This document shows, piece by piece, positions 1-8,164 of a stretch of DNA of 46,885 nt. Source of the stretch: an uncultured Scytonema sp. (GTDB lineage: Bacteria > Cyanobacteriota > Cyanobacteriia > Cyanobacteriales > Nostocaceae). The notes below the pieces were generated by a model. The model worked only from the letters and a program-made list of their open reading frames with translations. It was not told the origin of the DNA and did no database searches. Each line of letters begins with the position of its first letter. Within the stretch, counting starts at the first letter, position 1. The translations under genes were made by a program, and so were the position numbers. The stretch is from positions 1-46,885 of the forward strand of contig CALMVQ010000214.1 in assembly GCA_937873135.1 (NCBI GenBank). The letters are read 5' to 3'.

Positions 1-133
1 AAAGAAAAAGAAAAAACGGTTTCAAGCCCCTAAATTTATTTATGGAAAACAAAAAAATATTTTTTTTCGAGATACATAGTGCGAGCAAAAAAGCTGAGCG
101 TAAGATCCCCTAATTTTAATTATGGGGATTCTC

Positions 134-189
134 TTTTTACTTTTTACTTTTTACTTTTTACTTTTTACTTTTTACTTTTTACTTTTTAC
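134..189 (+). repeat. Heptamer tandem repeat (TTTTTAC)8
   Basis: Eight perfect copies of TTTTTAC run directly up to the start codon of the FHA gene, followed by TTTT. This is the STRR type of short repeat found between genes in heterocystous cyanobacteria. It stays open in the reading frame of the downstream gene, so an automatic caller would add a false hydrophobic Phe/Leu-rich N-terminus of 24 residues. Confidence 0.9.
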
Positions 190-193
190 TTTT

Positions 194-976
194 ATGTCCA
201 TCTATCAATGTCCTAAAGCTCACGCCTCAACCGAACCAGACTATTGTTCGGAATGTGGTACTAAAATTCAGGGTGTTCCAGAAATGGCATTAACCAGGAA
301 TACGCTTGTAGAGACGCGAAACCAGTTGCTTCCAGTCAGGGAACCAGAACACGGTGCTGGCTCATTGAAGGCGTCTTCACAAACCACTGTGATTTGCCCT
401 GATTGTACAGCGCCACACAACATTCTTAACGGTGACTTCTGCGAAATTTGTGGCTACAACTTCGTCACTAACGCACATGGCGAAATGCCACTAGTTTCGC
501 CGGGAGTAAAAGAGGACGTGGGGACGCAGGGAAACGGGGACATGGAGAATCAAGAAATTGCCGGAGTACCGCGTCTCCCCCTCTCCACCTCTTCAACCTT
601 CTTTGCATCTATATTTTTGGAACTCATCGCCACCATTGATCCATCCCTGCGAAGTCCAGAAAGTCCTGAACCACCTCTTCAACAACCTATCACCTTTAGG
701 CTGGATCTTGAAAGCAACCTCATCGGTCGCAGCAGTCAACTAAAAGGTGTTTACCCAGAAGTTGCTCTTAATTTCGACAGCGCTATTTCTCACCGTCATG
801 CGCTACTCAATCGGCTCTCAGACGGAAGTTTTGTTCTCCGCGATATTGGTTCTACTAACGGCACTAAATTAAATGGAGTTGAACTGACTCCAATGGTTGA
901 CGTACCAATTAAAGAAGGAGATGAGTTTACCCTTGGACATTGGACGCGGATCGAGGTAAGAAGGAGCCTCTCTTAA
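194..976 (+). CDS. Zinc-ribbon / FHA-domain protein
   Basis: 260 residues. The start at 194 (MSIYQCPKAH) is preferred to an upstream ATG at 122, because the extra codons are only the TTTTTAC repeat. The N-terminus has two CxxC-type clusters (C6 with CSEC near residue 18, then CPDC and CEIC near residues 90-110), suggesting one or two zinc ribbons. A low-complexity linker leads to a C-terminal FHA domain at about 170-255, with the GRSS, SHRHA and STNGT motifs that bind phosphothreonine. FHA proteins read Ser/Thr-kinase signalling; the partner is unknown. The stop is 2 nt from the next ATG, so the two genes are probably one operon and translationally coupled. Confidence 0.85.
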   Translation: MSIYQCPKAHASTEPDYCSECGTKIQGVPEMALTRNTLVETRNQLLPVREPEHGAGSLKASSQTTVICPDCTAPHNILNGDFCEICGYNFVTNAHGEMPLVSPGVKEDVGTQGNGDMENQEIAGVPRLPLSTSSTFFASIFLELIATIDPSLRSPESPEPPLQQPITFRLDLESNLIGRSSQLKGVYPEVALNFDSAISHRHALLNRLSDGSFVLRDIGSTNGTKLNGVELTPMVDVPIKEGDEFTLGHWTRIEVRRSLS

Positions 977-978
977 TT

Positions 979-2376
979 ATGACTACTACAAAAACATCTC
1001 CTCAAGCAAAACGCTCGGGACTACCGAACAAACAAAGACTCACCACTCCTAGAGTATTACGGACAGGAATGTACGTGACTTGGGGTGCTAGTGTGCTGCT
1101 CTTGATCGCGACTATTTCAGGAGTGGAAAAGCAACGCTACGCGATTAAAACTGTTGGTATAGATTCAGCACCAAGCATCATTTTCGCTCAGCGGCTCAAG
1201 GATAGTTTAGCAGGTATGGATGCCAACGCTGTTAACGAATTACTTGTCAAGCCAGGACAAAATCCGAGAGCCATCCAGGATTATGAGGAGCGCCGCAAGG
1301 CATTTGCCGAACGGATAATTGCTGCTGCCAAAAACATTACCTACGGCGATGCAGAACTGAAACCCATCCAAAAGATGCAACTCGCACAAGGCGAATATAT
1401 AGCGAAGATTCAACAAGCGCGGGACTTCAATGAACGTGGTGATGCGAATGGAGTCTTGGAAGCTTATAGACAAGCGGCAGCAATCATGGACAATACGCTT
1501 TTGCCAGCAGCTGATACATTGGATGCAGTCAACTCGACTGAACTTGAGCGCACCTATAACGAGCAGCGGTTCGCTACCGCAGAAGCTTTGTTTTTCGTCA
1601 TTATATCTAGTTTGCTGCTCCTTGGCGTACTGGTAGCACTGCAACTCTTTCTCAACCATCGGATGCGCCGAATTTTGAATCCGATGCTCTTGGCAGCGAC
1701 GGCGATCGCGATTATTTTTCTAGGCTACACAATTAATGCATTTTTCTCTGCTTCGTACCAGTTAAAAGTGGCAAAAGAGGATGCCTTTACGTCGCTACAT
1801 GCAGTACGGCAAGCCCGCGCTTTAGGCTACGGTGTCAATGCCGAGCAAGGTCGCTATTTGCTTGATGGAGCAGATGCGACCAAATACCAGCAAGCTTTTT
1901 TAGACAAAGCAGCTAAGATAGTGAACATTCCTGCCAATCAGACTTTTGAGACAGTTGCAGCTGCATCAGCACAAGGCTTGAAAGTGGAGGGATTGACAGG
2001 TTACATGGCTCTTGAACTCAATAATATAACCTTTCCGGGCGAGCGAGAAGCGGCGGTGCAAAGTCTGTCTACTTTTGGCAGCTATTTAATGATCGACAAA
2101 CAAATCCGCCAGCTACAAAAAAGTGGCAGACATCAGGAGGCGATCGCCCTGTCCACAGGTTATAATCCAGGTCAGTCTAACTGGGCGTTCGGCGAATTCA
2201 AAAAAGCCAATCAAAACACCTTCGATCTCAACCAAAAAGCCTTCGACAAAGCTATAGCACAGGGCTTTAGAGAAGTCAACGGTTTTGAAATAACTACCCC
2301 AATTGTCGTTGTCCTCATCTGTGTTTTAACACTCTTAGGATTGCTTCCACGCCTTAAAGAGTATGATCGCTCTTAG
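979..2376 (+). CDS. Four-helix-bundle-like membrane protein, function unknown
   Basis: 465 residues. ATG 979 is chosen over the 940 start because it follows the FHA stop by 2 nt and has AAGGAG 12 nt upstream. Hydrophobic segments lie at about 31-48, 204-225, 236-256 and 441-459. They bracket two long polar helical loops (50-200 and 258-440) rich in Ala, Gln and Lys, resembling the periplasmic four-helix sensor of chemoreceptors. There is no HAMP, kinase or MCP signalling domain, so it could be a sensor or adaptor that hands its signal to the co-transcribed FHA protein. That role is inference; I do not recognise a named family. Confidence 0.75.
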   Translation: MTTTKTSPQAKRSGLPNKQRLTTPRVLRTGMYVTWGASVLLLIATISGVEKQRYAIKTVGIDSAPSIIFAQRLKDSLAGMDANAVNELLVKPGQNPRAIQDYEERRKAFAERIIAAAKNITYGDAELKPIQKMQLAQGEYIAKIQQARDFNERGDANGVLEAYRQAAAIMDNTLLPAADTLDAVNSTELERTYNEQRFATAEALFFVIISSLLLLGVLVALQLFLNHRMRRILNPMLLAATAIAIIFLGYTINAFFSASYQLKVAKEDAFTSLHAVRQARALGYGVNAEQGRYLLDGADATKYQQAFLDKAAKIVNIPANQTFETVAAASAQGLKVEGLTGYMALELNNITFPGEREAAVQSLSTFGSYLMIDKQIRQLQKSGRHQEAIALSTGYNPGQSNWAFGEFKKANQNTFDLNQKAFDKAIAQGFREVNGFEITTPIVVVLICVLTLLGLLPRLKEYDRS

Positions 2377-2470
2377 AGTCTCGTCTGCGCGAAGCATCCC
2401 ATCAAACGTTTAGGGAAAGTTCTTTGAAGAAATTGCATTACTTATCTTACACGAGTGCTCTTGGGAGTAA

Positions 2471-2756
2471 AAATTCGGCGTTGCTGATAGTAAGTATGAA
2501 TTAGCCTCACGCATTCGGCGTACCCCTTCGGGGAAGCAAGCTACAAAGCAGCGTCTCCGAAGAATGAGAAGCCGTTCAAGGCAGAGTAGTCAAGGCAGTG
2601 CGTTGGCTCGCTGTGCGCTCTCAGGGGGCTCACGCCCTCGCTCTTGCGACTGGCGCTCTTGGTTCCCCGGCTTGAAGCAACTGCCGCGCGAAGGATTGTT
2701 GTTGAGTCACATTGAAAAATGTAAATTCATAATCTGATTCAGCAACGCCAAAAATT
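2471..2756. mobile_element. MITE-like element with ~17-bp terminal inverted repeats
   Basis: The gap between the membrane protein and sat is about 610 bp and holds no convincing gene. Within it AAATTCGGCGTTGCTGA (2471-2487) is mirrored by TCAGCAACGCCAAAAATT (2739-2756), with an 11-bp perfect core and further imperfect match inward through ATGAATT. Between the ends are GC-rich palindromes such as CCCCTTCGGGG near 2524. GGCGTTGCTGA ends are, from memory, typical of cyanobacterial IS/MITE termini. There is no transposase ORF, so it would be non-autonomous. Confidence 0.6.
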
Positions 2757-2989
2757 CTTTTGCGTCTTTGCAACGGACAGATTCTTCCCTTGGGAAACAC
2801 AAAGGACGTACTGTCCTCGCCTTTGCATGAGACAAAATAATCTTTATGCCAGCAGTCTAATCAAGGACATTGGTTGCGAAGAAGTGTTTGTCCCAATTAA
2901 GTGACTATAATCTTTGCTCTATCAGTAGCGATGGTTTGGTAAATTATATACAGAGAAAAAAATGCAGTAAATGTAAAGAAGGAACTACC

Positions 2990-4174
2990 TTGAGTTACCA
3001 TCTAGATGGCATTACACCCCATGGTGGGCAGTTAGTTAATCGGATCGCTACACCAGAACAAAGACAAGAATTTCTCTCGAAAGCCGACTTTCTGCCGCGA
3101 GTGCAACTTGATGAAAGGGCAGTTTCTGATTTAGAAATGATTGCGATTGGTGGTTTTAGTCCACTTACTGGTTTTATGAACCAAGAGGACTACAATCGCG
3201 TTGTGACAGAAATGCGGTTGGCGAATAATCTTGTCTGGTCAATTCCGATTACACTTCCGGTAGCAGAGGAAGTTGCAAATTCCTTGGCAGAAGGCAGTTT
3301 GATCCGTTTGGATAATCCAGTAGGTCAGTTCATAGGGGTTTTACAACTCACTCAAAAGTACTGCTATGATAAGACCCAAGAAGCCATTAATGTTTACTGT
3401 ACAAACGATTCCAAACATCCAGGTGTACAGGTTGTCGATAAACAGGGCTCAATAAATCTTGCTGGTGATGTGTGGTTGTTGCAACGCGATCCCCATCCTC
3501 AGTTTCCCAAATACCAAATCGATCCCTTTGAGGCTCGGCAATTTTTTAAGGCAAAAGGCTGGAAAACTATTGTCGGCTTCCAAACTCGTAACCCAATCCA
3601 CCGAGCTCATGAATATATTCAAAAGTGTGCAATGGAAATTGTGGATGGTTTATTCTTACATCCGTTAGTCGGAGCAACGAAAGACGATGATATTCCTGCC
3701 GATGTCCGGATGCGCTGCTATGAAATCTTAATGGAAAAATACTACCCTAATGACCGAGTGATTTTAGCAATTAATCCCTCAGCAATGCGTTATGCTGGTC
3801 CGAGAGAAGCAATTTTCCATGCCCTCATTCGCAAAAACTACGGCTGTACTCACTTTATTGTGGGAAGGGATCATGCTGGGGTAGGTAGCTACTACGGCAC
3901 TTACGATGCTCAGTATATATTTAATGAGTTTCAGCCAGAAGAATTGGGCATTGTGCCAATGATGTTTGAACATGCCTTTTACTGTCTGCGGACTCAGCAA
4001 ATGGCAACGAGTAAAACGAGTCCCAGCATCCCAGAGGAGCGCATTCACCTGTCGGGAACAAAAGTGCGGGAAATGCTTCGTAATGGTCAGGTACCTCCAC
4101 CTGAATTTTCGCGTCCGGAGGTAGCAGCAGAGTTAGCACGAGCAATGCAAGTGCCCGTCGGTTATGAAATTTGA
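2990..4174 (+). CDS. sat: Sulfate adenylyltransferase (ATP sulfurylase)
   Basis: Makes adenylyl sulfate (APS) and pyrophosphate from ATP and sulfate, the first step of assimilatory sulfate reduction in the cytoplasm. The start is TTG 2990: AAGAAGGA lies 7 nt upstream and the protein is then 394 residues, close to the usual ~390. A TTG at 2870 would add 40 Cys/Lys-rich residues not typical of the family. Visible motifs are [12 protein letters not shown] (about 197-208, nucleotide binding), GRDHAGVG (about 290) and the C-terminal SGTKVREML. It ends normally. A damaged copy of its last ~205 bp follows directly. Confidence 0.95.
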   Translation: MSYHLDGITPHGGQLVNRIATPEQRQEFLSKADFLPRVQLDERAVSDLEMIAIGGFSPLTGFMNQEDYNRVVTEMRLANNLVWSIPITLPVAEEVANSLAEGSLIRLDNPVGQFIGVLQLTQKYCYDKTQEAINVYCTNDSKHPGVQVVDKQGSINLAGDVWLLQRDPHPQFPKYQIDPFEARQFFKAKGWKTIVGFQTRNPIHRAHEYIQKCAMEIVDGLFLHPLVGATKDDDIPADVRMRCYEILMEKYYPNDRVILAINPSAMRYAGPREAIFHALIRKNYGCTHFIVGRDHAGVGSYYGTYDAQYIFNEFQPEELGIVPMMFEHAFYCLRTQQMATSKTSPSIPEERIHLSGTKVREMLRNGQVPPPEFSRPEVAAELARAMQVPVGYEI

Positions 4175-4372
4175 ACGCGCCTTTTGGTGTATGCGTACTC
4201 TGCATATGGCGACGAAGTAAAACAAGTCCCAGCATATGATTGAGGAATCCATTCACCTGTCGGGAACAAAAGTGCGGGAAATGCTTCTTAGCACTCAGAT
4301 AACTCTACCTGAATTTTCGTGTACCGAGGTGGCAAATTTAGCACGGGCAATGCAAGTGCTACTAGATGCCTA
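4175..4372 (+). pseudogene. Decayed tandem duplicate of the sat 3' end
   Basis: The sequence after the sat stop repeats sat positions ~3965-4174 with many substitutions. The shared TTTGAAC sits at 3965-3971 and again at 4170-4176 across the stop. CACCTGTCGGGAACAAAA and GTGCGGGAAATGCTTC recur in order, then GAATTTTCG and TTAGCACG.GCAATGCAAGTG. One inserted base after ATGGCGACGA shifts the frame and creates an immediate stop, and a few bases are missing near GAGGTGGCA. It cannot encode a functional product. It looks like a tandem partial duplication followed by drift, or the scar of a gene replacement. Confidence 0.9.
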
Positions 4373-4468
4373 AAAAAAGTTCGGTACAAATAGTATAAAA
4401 TCTTGCTTTACACTACAGACCCAAGACATTTAAGCTGATAGCTGATGGACTGGGCGGGTAGCTAATTT

Positions 4469-6622
4469 ATGAAGCGAAGGACATTTTTACAAAGGTTAAG
4501 CTCCATTCTCGCGGTATTGGGTGTGAATGAAGCTGAATGGTTGACTTTAGGAAGTCGCTATTACCAAGCTTTGGCACAATCAAAATTGCGTAAGTTAGCG
4601 TTGTTGGTAGGTGTCAATCAATATCCGCAACCAGCCCTCACTGGTTGTCTGATGGATGTCGAACTGCAAAGGGAACTTTTAATTCACCGCTTTGGTTTCC
4701 AATCGTCTGATATTCTGTGCTTGACTAACGAACAAGCGACTAGGGAATCGATTGAGACGGCTTTTTTGGAGCATCTTGTCAAGGTTGCTCGCTCTGATGA
4801 TGTGGTAGTCTTCCACTTTAGCGGCTATGGCAGTCGTGTCAAATTGGAAACATTACCTGAGAAGCTAAATGCTTTAGTTCCATTTGATACATACAAAGGC
4901 AATATTGTCAACTATTTATTAGAAGAAACTCTGGAGCAGATGTTGCGATCGCTGGCGACAAACCGCATCACAGCAGTACTGGATACCAGCTACGACGCTC
5001 CTACAAATATCCAGCCCACAGGATTGCGAAGTCGTACACGTCGAACGCCAGCAGAAGCTATTCTAGCAGCAGGGGAACTTGAATTTCAAAAACAACTCCA
5101 GCCGAAAGATGAGGTAAATCCGGTTGTGCTGCTGGCAGCTAGCTCTAAATCCCAGCAATTGGCTTCAGAGATCCAGTTTTCTGGTTTTAGTGCTGGTTTA
5201 TTTACTTACGCCTTAACGCAGTACTTGTGGGAAGCCATCCCAGCGACAACAATTCAAGTCAGCCTCTCTCATGCAGCAAGTTCTCTACAGCAACTGGGCA
5301 GTCAACAGCAGCCAGGATTATCGCTTGGCAAGAAAAGTGAACTTAGTGATGCCCTCCTTAACGATATTTTTCTTCCAGACTCCACCGTTGGAGCACAAGG
5401 AGTGGTGACAGCAATAGAAGAGGATGGCAAAACAGTACAACTATGGTTAGCAGGAATACCTTTACAAGTTCTGGAATATTACGGTGTTAATTCCCAATTC
5501 ACTCTCCTTAACCAAGACGGATCAACAACACCAATGGTGCTGCGATCGCGAATTGGATTAACAGCAAAAGCCCTAGTGTATGGTAATAGCGCGAATTCCC
5601 CAAAAGTCGGACAACTCGTTACTGAAGCAGTGCGAGTCTTTGCCCGGAATATTAGTTTAACAGTTGCCCTGGACACCAAATTGGAAAGAATTGAGCGGGT
5701 AGATGCCACAAGTGCATTTGCCACAGTTGCCTATGCATCATCGGTAGTAGCAGGGGAACAAGCAGCTGATTACGTGTTTGGTAAGTTGCCAGAAGCAAAC
5801 AATAAAGACAAAACATCAACACTGGTATCTTCCAGTCGTCGCTATGGTTTATTTACTCTTTCGAGCGAGCTGATTCCCAATACAGATGGGGAATCGGGAG
5901 AAGCCGTGAAAGTGGCAGTGCAGCGATTATCGCCGAAACTACAAACATTATTGGCGGCAAAGTTATGGCGATTAACAGAGAATGAAGGTTCTTCCCGCTT
6001 GGGAATCAAGGCAAGTTTAGAAGATCTGAACAGTCTGGTGCCTCGAATACTCATGCAACGAGAAACCTCACGCACTCAACAGGGGGAGAGGAAAACACTG
6101 CCTACTACAGAAAGTATTCTCACCGTTCCAATTGGCAGTCGGATACAGTACCAGGTGCAAAACACGAGCGATCGTCCTGTCTATATAATGCTATTGGGAT
6201 TAAATAGTAGTAGAACTGCAATCGGGCTGTGTCCTTGGCAAAAAAACACTCTTCCCGAAAATCCAGAAGCTAAATCACTCCTATTTGATGTCATGATTGC
6301 TCCTGGAGAAAGCCGCACGATACCACAAACCACTTCTGGTTTTGAATGGGTGGTGCAAGCACCAGCTTCTTTAAGTGAAACCCAACTCATATTTAGCACC
6401 GCTCCTTTTACCCAAACCCTCGCAGCTTTGGAAACTGCTAAGCATCCTTCAGCAGAACAACATCGCATTCAGCCACTTATAAATCCTTTAGAAGTTGCAC
6501 AAGCCGTTCTCCAAGACTTGCACAATGCCAGCAATAAGGGCGACAATAGTAACACTGTTGATTCCTATACTTTGGATGTGAATAATTGGGCAAGTCTCAG
6601 CTTTGTTTATCAAGTCGTGTGA
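4469..6622 (+). CDS. Caspase-like (peptidase C14) protein with substituted Tyr/Ser dyad
   Basis: 717 residues. The N-terminus MKRRTFLQRLSSILAVLG looks like a Tat-type or membrane-targeting signal. A caspase p20 fold begins at about residue 40 (RKLALLVGVNQYP, LTGCLMDVELQ). The usual HFSGHG catalytic His motif reads HFSGYG, and the usual DSCHSG Cys motif reads DTSYDA, so His and Cys have become Tyr and Ser. Such YS-type pseudo-orthocaspases have, to my knowledge, been described in cyanobacteria. The C-terminal ~400 residues are of the DUF4384-like kind that often follows these domains. It is probably not a cysteine protease; a scaffold or regulatory role is inference. Confidence 0.85.
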   Translation: MKRRTFLQRLSSILAVLGVNEAEWLTLGSRYYQALAQSKLRKLALLVGVNQYPQPALTGCLMDVELQRELLIHRFGFQSSDILCLTNEQATRESIETAFLEHLVKVARSDDVVVFHFSGYGSRVKLETLPEKLNALVPFDTYKGNIVNYLLEETLEQMLRSLATNRITAVLDTSYDAPTNIQPTGLRSRTRRTPAEAILAAGELEFQKQLQPKDEVNPVVLLAASSKSQQLASEIQFSGFSAGLFTYALTQYLWEAIPATTIQVSLSHAASSLQQLGSQQQPGLSLGKKSELSDALLNDIFLPDSTVGAQGVVTAIEEDGKTVQLWLAGIPLQVLEYYGVNSQFTLLNQDGSTTPMVLRSRIGLTAKALVYGNSANSPKVGQLVTEAVRVFARNISLTVALDTKLERIERVDATSAFATVAYASSVVAGEQAADYVFGKLPEANNKDKTSTLVSSSRRYGLFTLSSELIPNTDGESGEAVKVAVQRLSPKLQTLLAAKLWRLTENEGSSRLGIKASLEDLNSLVPRILMQRETSRTQQGERKTLPTTESILTVPIGSRIQYQVQNTSDRPVYIMLLGLNSSRTAIGLCPWQKNTLPENPEAKSLLFDVMIAPGESRTIPQTTSGFEWVVQAPASLSETQLIFSTAPFTQTLAALETAKHPSAEQHRIQPLINPLEVAQAVLQDLHNASNKGDNSNTVDSYTLDVNNWASLSFVYQVV

Positions 6623-6962
6623 ACGAGCCAGCTCACTAGAAAGAAGTATCGGGACGCTACTTAAATGGAAGGTGCTGGTACTGCTGGCTGGCTTGTAACA
6701 CTGCCTGAAGATAGTTCTACAGAGGGAGTGGGGAAAAGGATAGATGGAGTGTATATCAGAAAGCATTTAATCGCTACTGTCGCTCTTACTTTATAGTCCC
6801 TCAAGGATCTAATAAATCTACGTTTCTTCATGCTTTGTATTATGGGGAAGAGGAGGAAACCGCTCCCTTTCAAGTCATTTTCACATAAAATCAGGTATGC
6901 GGGAGAAATAAAATAGCATGACCACGAACCAACCAGAGTCCATAGCCGAACGCATAGACAGA
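6623..6962. other. Intergenic stretch, no gene recognised
   Basis: 340 bp downstream of the pseudo-caspase. A 43-codon frame starting ATGGAAGGTGCTGG at 6665 ends at a TAG near 6796, but nothing about it is recognisable. The minus-strand frame crossing this region has repeat-derived composition. I see no terminator hairpin I would trust. Confidence 0.5.
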
Positions 6963-7074
6963 CTAGTGCCGCAAGGCGTTCGTCAAAAGTCACTCATTCA
7001 AAAGTCAAAAGTATTATGGAATGGGCTTTTTATGGATTTGAAATGGTTGCCTTATTTCCGCCGCGTTGTACTAG
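6963..7074 (+). mobile_element. MITE copy A (CTAG...TGTACTAG family), degenerate
   Basis: Begins CTAGTGCCGCAAGGC and ends TTATTTCCGCCGCGTTGTACTAG-like. It contains CAAAAGTCAAAAGT heptamers and a GGGCTTTTTATGGATTTGAAATGG segment corresponding to the middle of copies B and C. It is 112 bp against 111 and 110 bp for B and C. It abuts the 3' end of a kinase remnant, whose last readable codons run straight into the element's end. No coding capacity. Confidence 0.75.
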
Positions 7075-7350
7075 AATAGCTAATAAACCTATTACAAAAA
7101 TTTTAACTAATTTAGGATTGAACCTAAAAAACTTAGCCTTATTATTAGCAGTTTTACATGAATGTAATTCTTTAAGTGCTTCCTCAGCATCTAGAAAACG
7201 TTTATCTAGCTTTCGTTAAACCATTTTTTCTAACCAGTGATCAAAAGAACGAGACAATTTAGGTATCTTTTTTTTAAAATTAATACGCTCATTTTCATCA
7301 ATTAAATCTCCAATATTAATTGATTTCGTCCTTGTTGAGTGCTGAATTAG
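7075..7350 (-). pseudogene. Remnant of a Ser/Thr protein kinase (C-lobe end plus TM start)
   Basis: Read on the minus strand from about 7350 to 7075, one frame gives INIGDLIDENERINFKKK, then IPKLSRSFDHWLEKMV, a TAA, then RKLDKRFLDAEEALKELHS, then FNPKLVKIFVIGLLAIL. This is the end of the kinase C-lobe (HWLEKMVEPKLDKRF-type text of cyanobacterial kinases) followed by the start of a transmembrane helix. The in-frame TAA replaces a GAA-type codon. No kinase catalytic motif remains upstream. The helix is cut by MITE copy A, and MITE copy B lies on the other side. Low GC compared with its neighbours. Confidence 0.8.
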
Positions 7351-7422
7351 ATGCTTGGGAGCAAGTTGCAGCAAATACGGATTTTGAAACGGTACAGAGG
7401 TAAAAAATACTTTTTGCGACTG

Positions 7423-7533
7423 CTAGTACAACAAGGCAAAAGTCAAAAGTCAAAAGTCAAAAGAAAGAACACTTATTTTATAAGCTTTTTACCTATTTCA
7501 GATGGGTGGGTTATTTCCGCCGCTCTGTACTAG
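7423..7533 (+). mobile_element. MITE copy B (CTAGTACA...TGTACTAG), 111 bp
   Basis: Perfect 8-bp ends CTAGTACA (7423-7430) and TGTACTAG (7526-7533). Inside are AACAAGGCAAAAG, tandem TCAAAAG heptamers, AGAAAGAACACTTATTTTATAAG and CTATTTCAGATGGGTGG. It is nearly identical to copy C at 13828-13937. Its right end touches the stop codon of the Uma2 gene (7534-7536), so the insertion falls exactly at the gene's 3' boundary. Confidence 0.85.
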
Positions 7534-8112
7534 TCAGAAAATTTCAGTTAAATCTAGAACAAAACCAGGCAATACATCCTCACCAGAAAGACTCTGGGGA
7601 AAGTCTAGCACCTTAACAGCTTGACCGGGACGATAAATCTCGACCCGCTTATTTTGCGGATCTATCAACCACCCCAAGCGAACACCATTGTTGATAAATT
7701 CCTGCATCTTATCTTGTAACTTCTTCAAGCGATCGCTTGGTGAACGTAATTCCACAACAAAGTCAGGAGCTAAAGGCGGAAAAGTCTGACGCTGCTCAAC
7801 CGAAAGTGATTCCCACCGCTCAAGCTGCACCCATGAAGAATCAGGAGAGCGTTCAGCACCGTTAGGTAATTGAAAACAGGTTGAAGAATCAAAGCATTTT
7901 CCCTGTTTGTTCTGTTTACTCCAACGCCTTAATTGATAGTTAATTTCCGAATTGCGATCGCCAGTTTCTCCTCCTGTAGGTGACACGATAATTAGTTCTC
8001 CTTCTGCAGTCCGCTCAAATTTAATGTCTGGGTTAGCTGCACAGAGTTGATAGAAAGCTTCGTGTGTCAGCGGTCCCAATGGGTTAAGATCAAGGGCTAG
8101 GGCGCTCATCAT
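7534..8112 (-). CDS. Uma2-family (DUF820) nuclease-like protein
   Basis: 192 residues, minus strand. The Uma2/DUF820 family is very expanded in cyanobacteria and has a PD-(D/E)xK restriction-endonuclease-like fold. Visible are the N-terminal LTHEAFYQLCAANPDIKFER, GELIIVSPTGGETGDRNSE, the acidic core PDFVVELRSPSD, KLQDKMQEFINNGVRLGWLIDP and a YRPGQAV-type strand. The biological role of the family is not settled. MITE copy B abuts its stop. The start could be either of the first two Met codons. Confidence 0.88.
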   Translation of the reverse strand: MMSALALDLNPLGPLTHEAFYQLCAANPDIKFERTAEGELIIVSPTGGETGDRNSEINYQLRRWSKQNKQGKCFDSSTCFQLPNGAERSPDSSWVQLERWESLSVEQRQTFPPLAPDFVVELRSPSDRLKKLQDKMQEFINNGVRLGWLIDPQNKRVEIYRPGQAVKVLDFPQSLSGEDVLPGFVLDLTEIF

Positions 8113-8164
8113 AATGTTTTCTACTTTTTCATACAGTGACTCTATGTATAGTGCATTAGACTTA

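Noticed and set aside
6661-6993. 110-residue minus-strand ORF
   Set aside because: Its first codons come from MITE copy A and the rest has no family resemblance.
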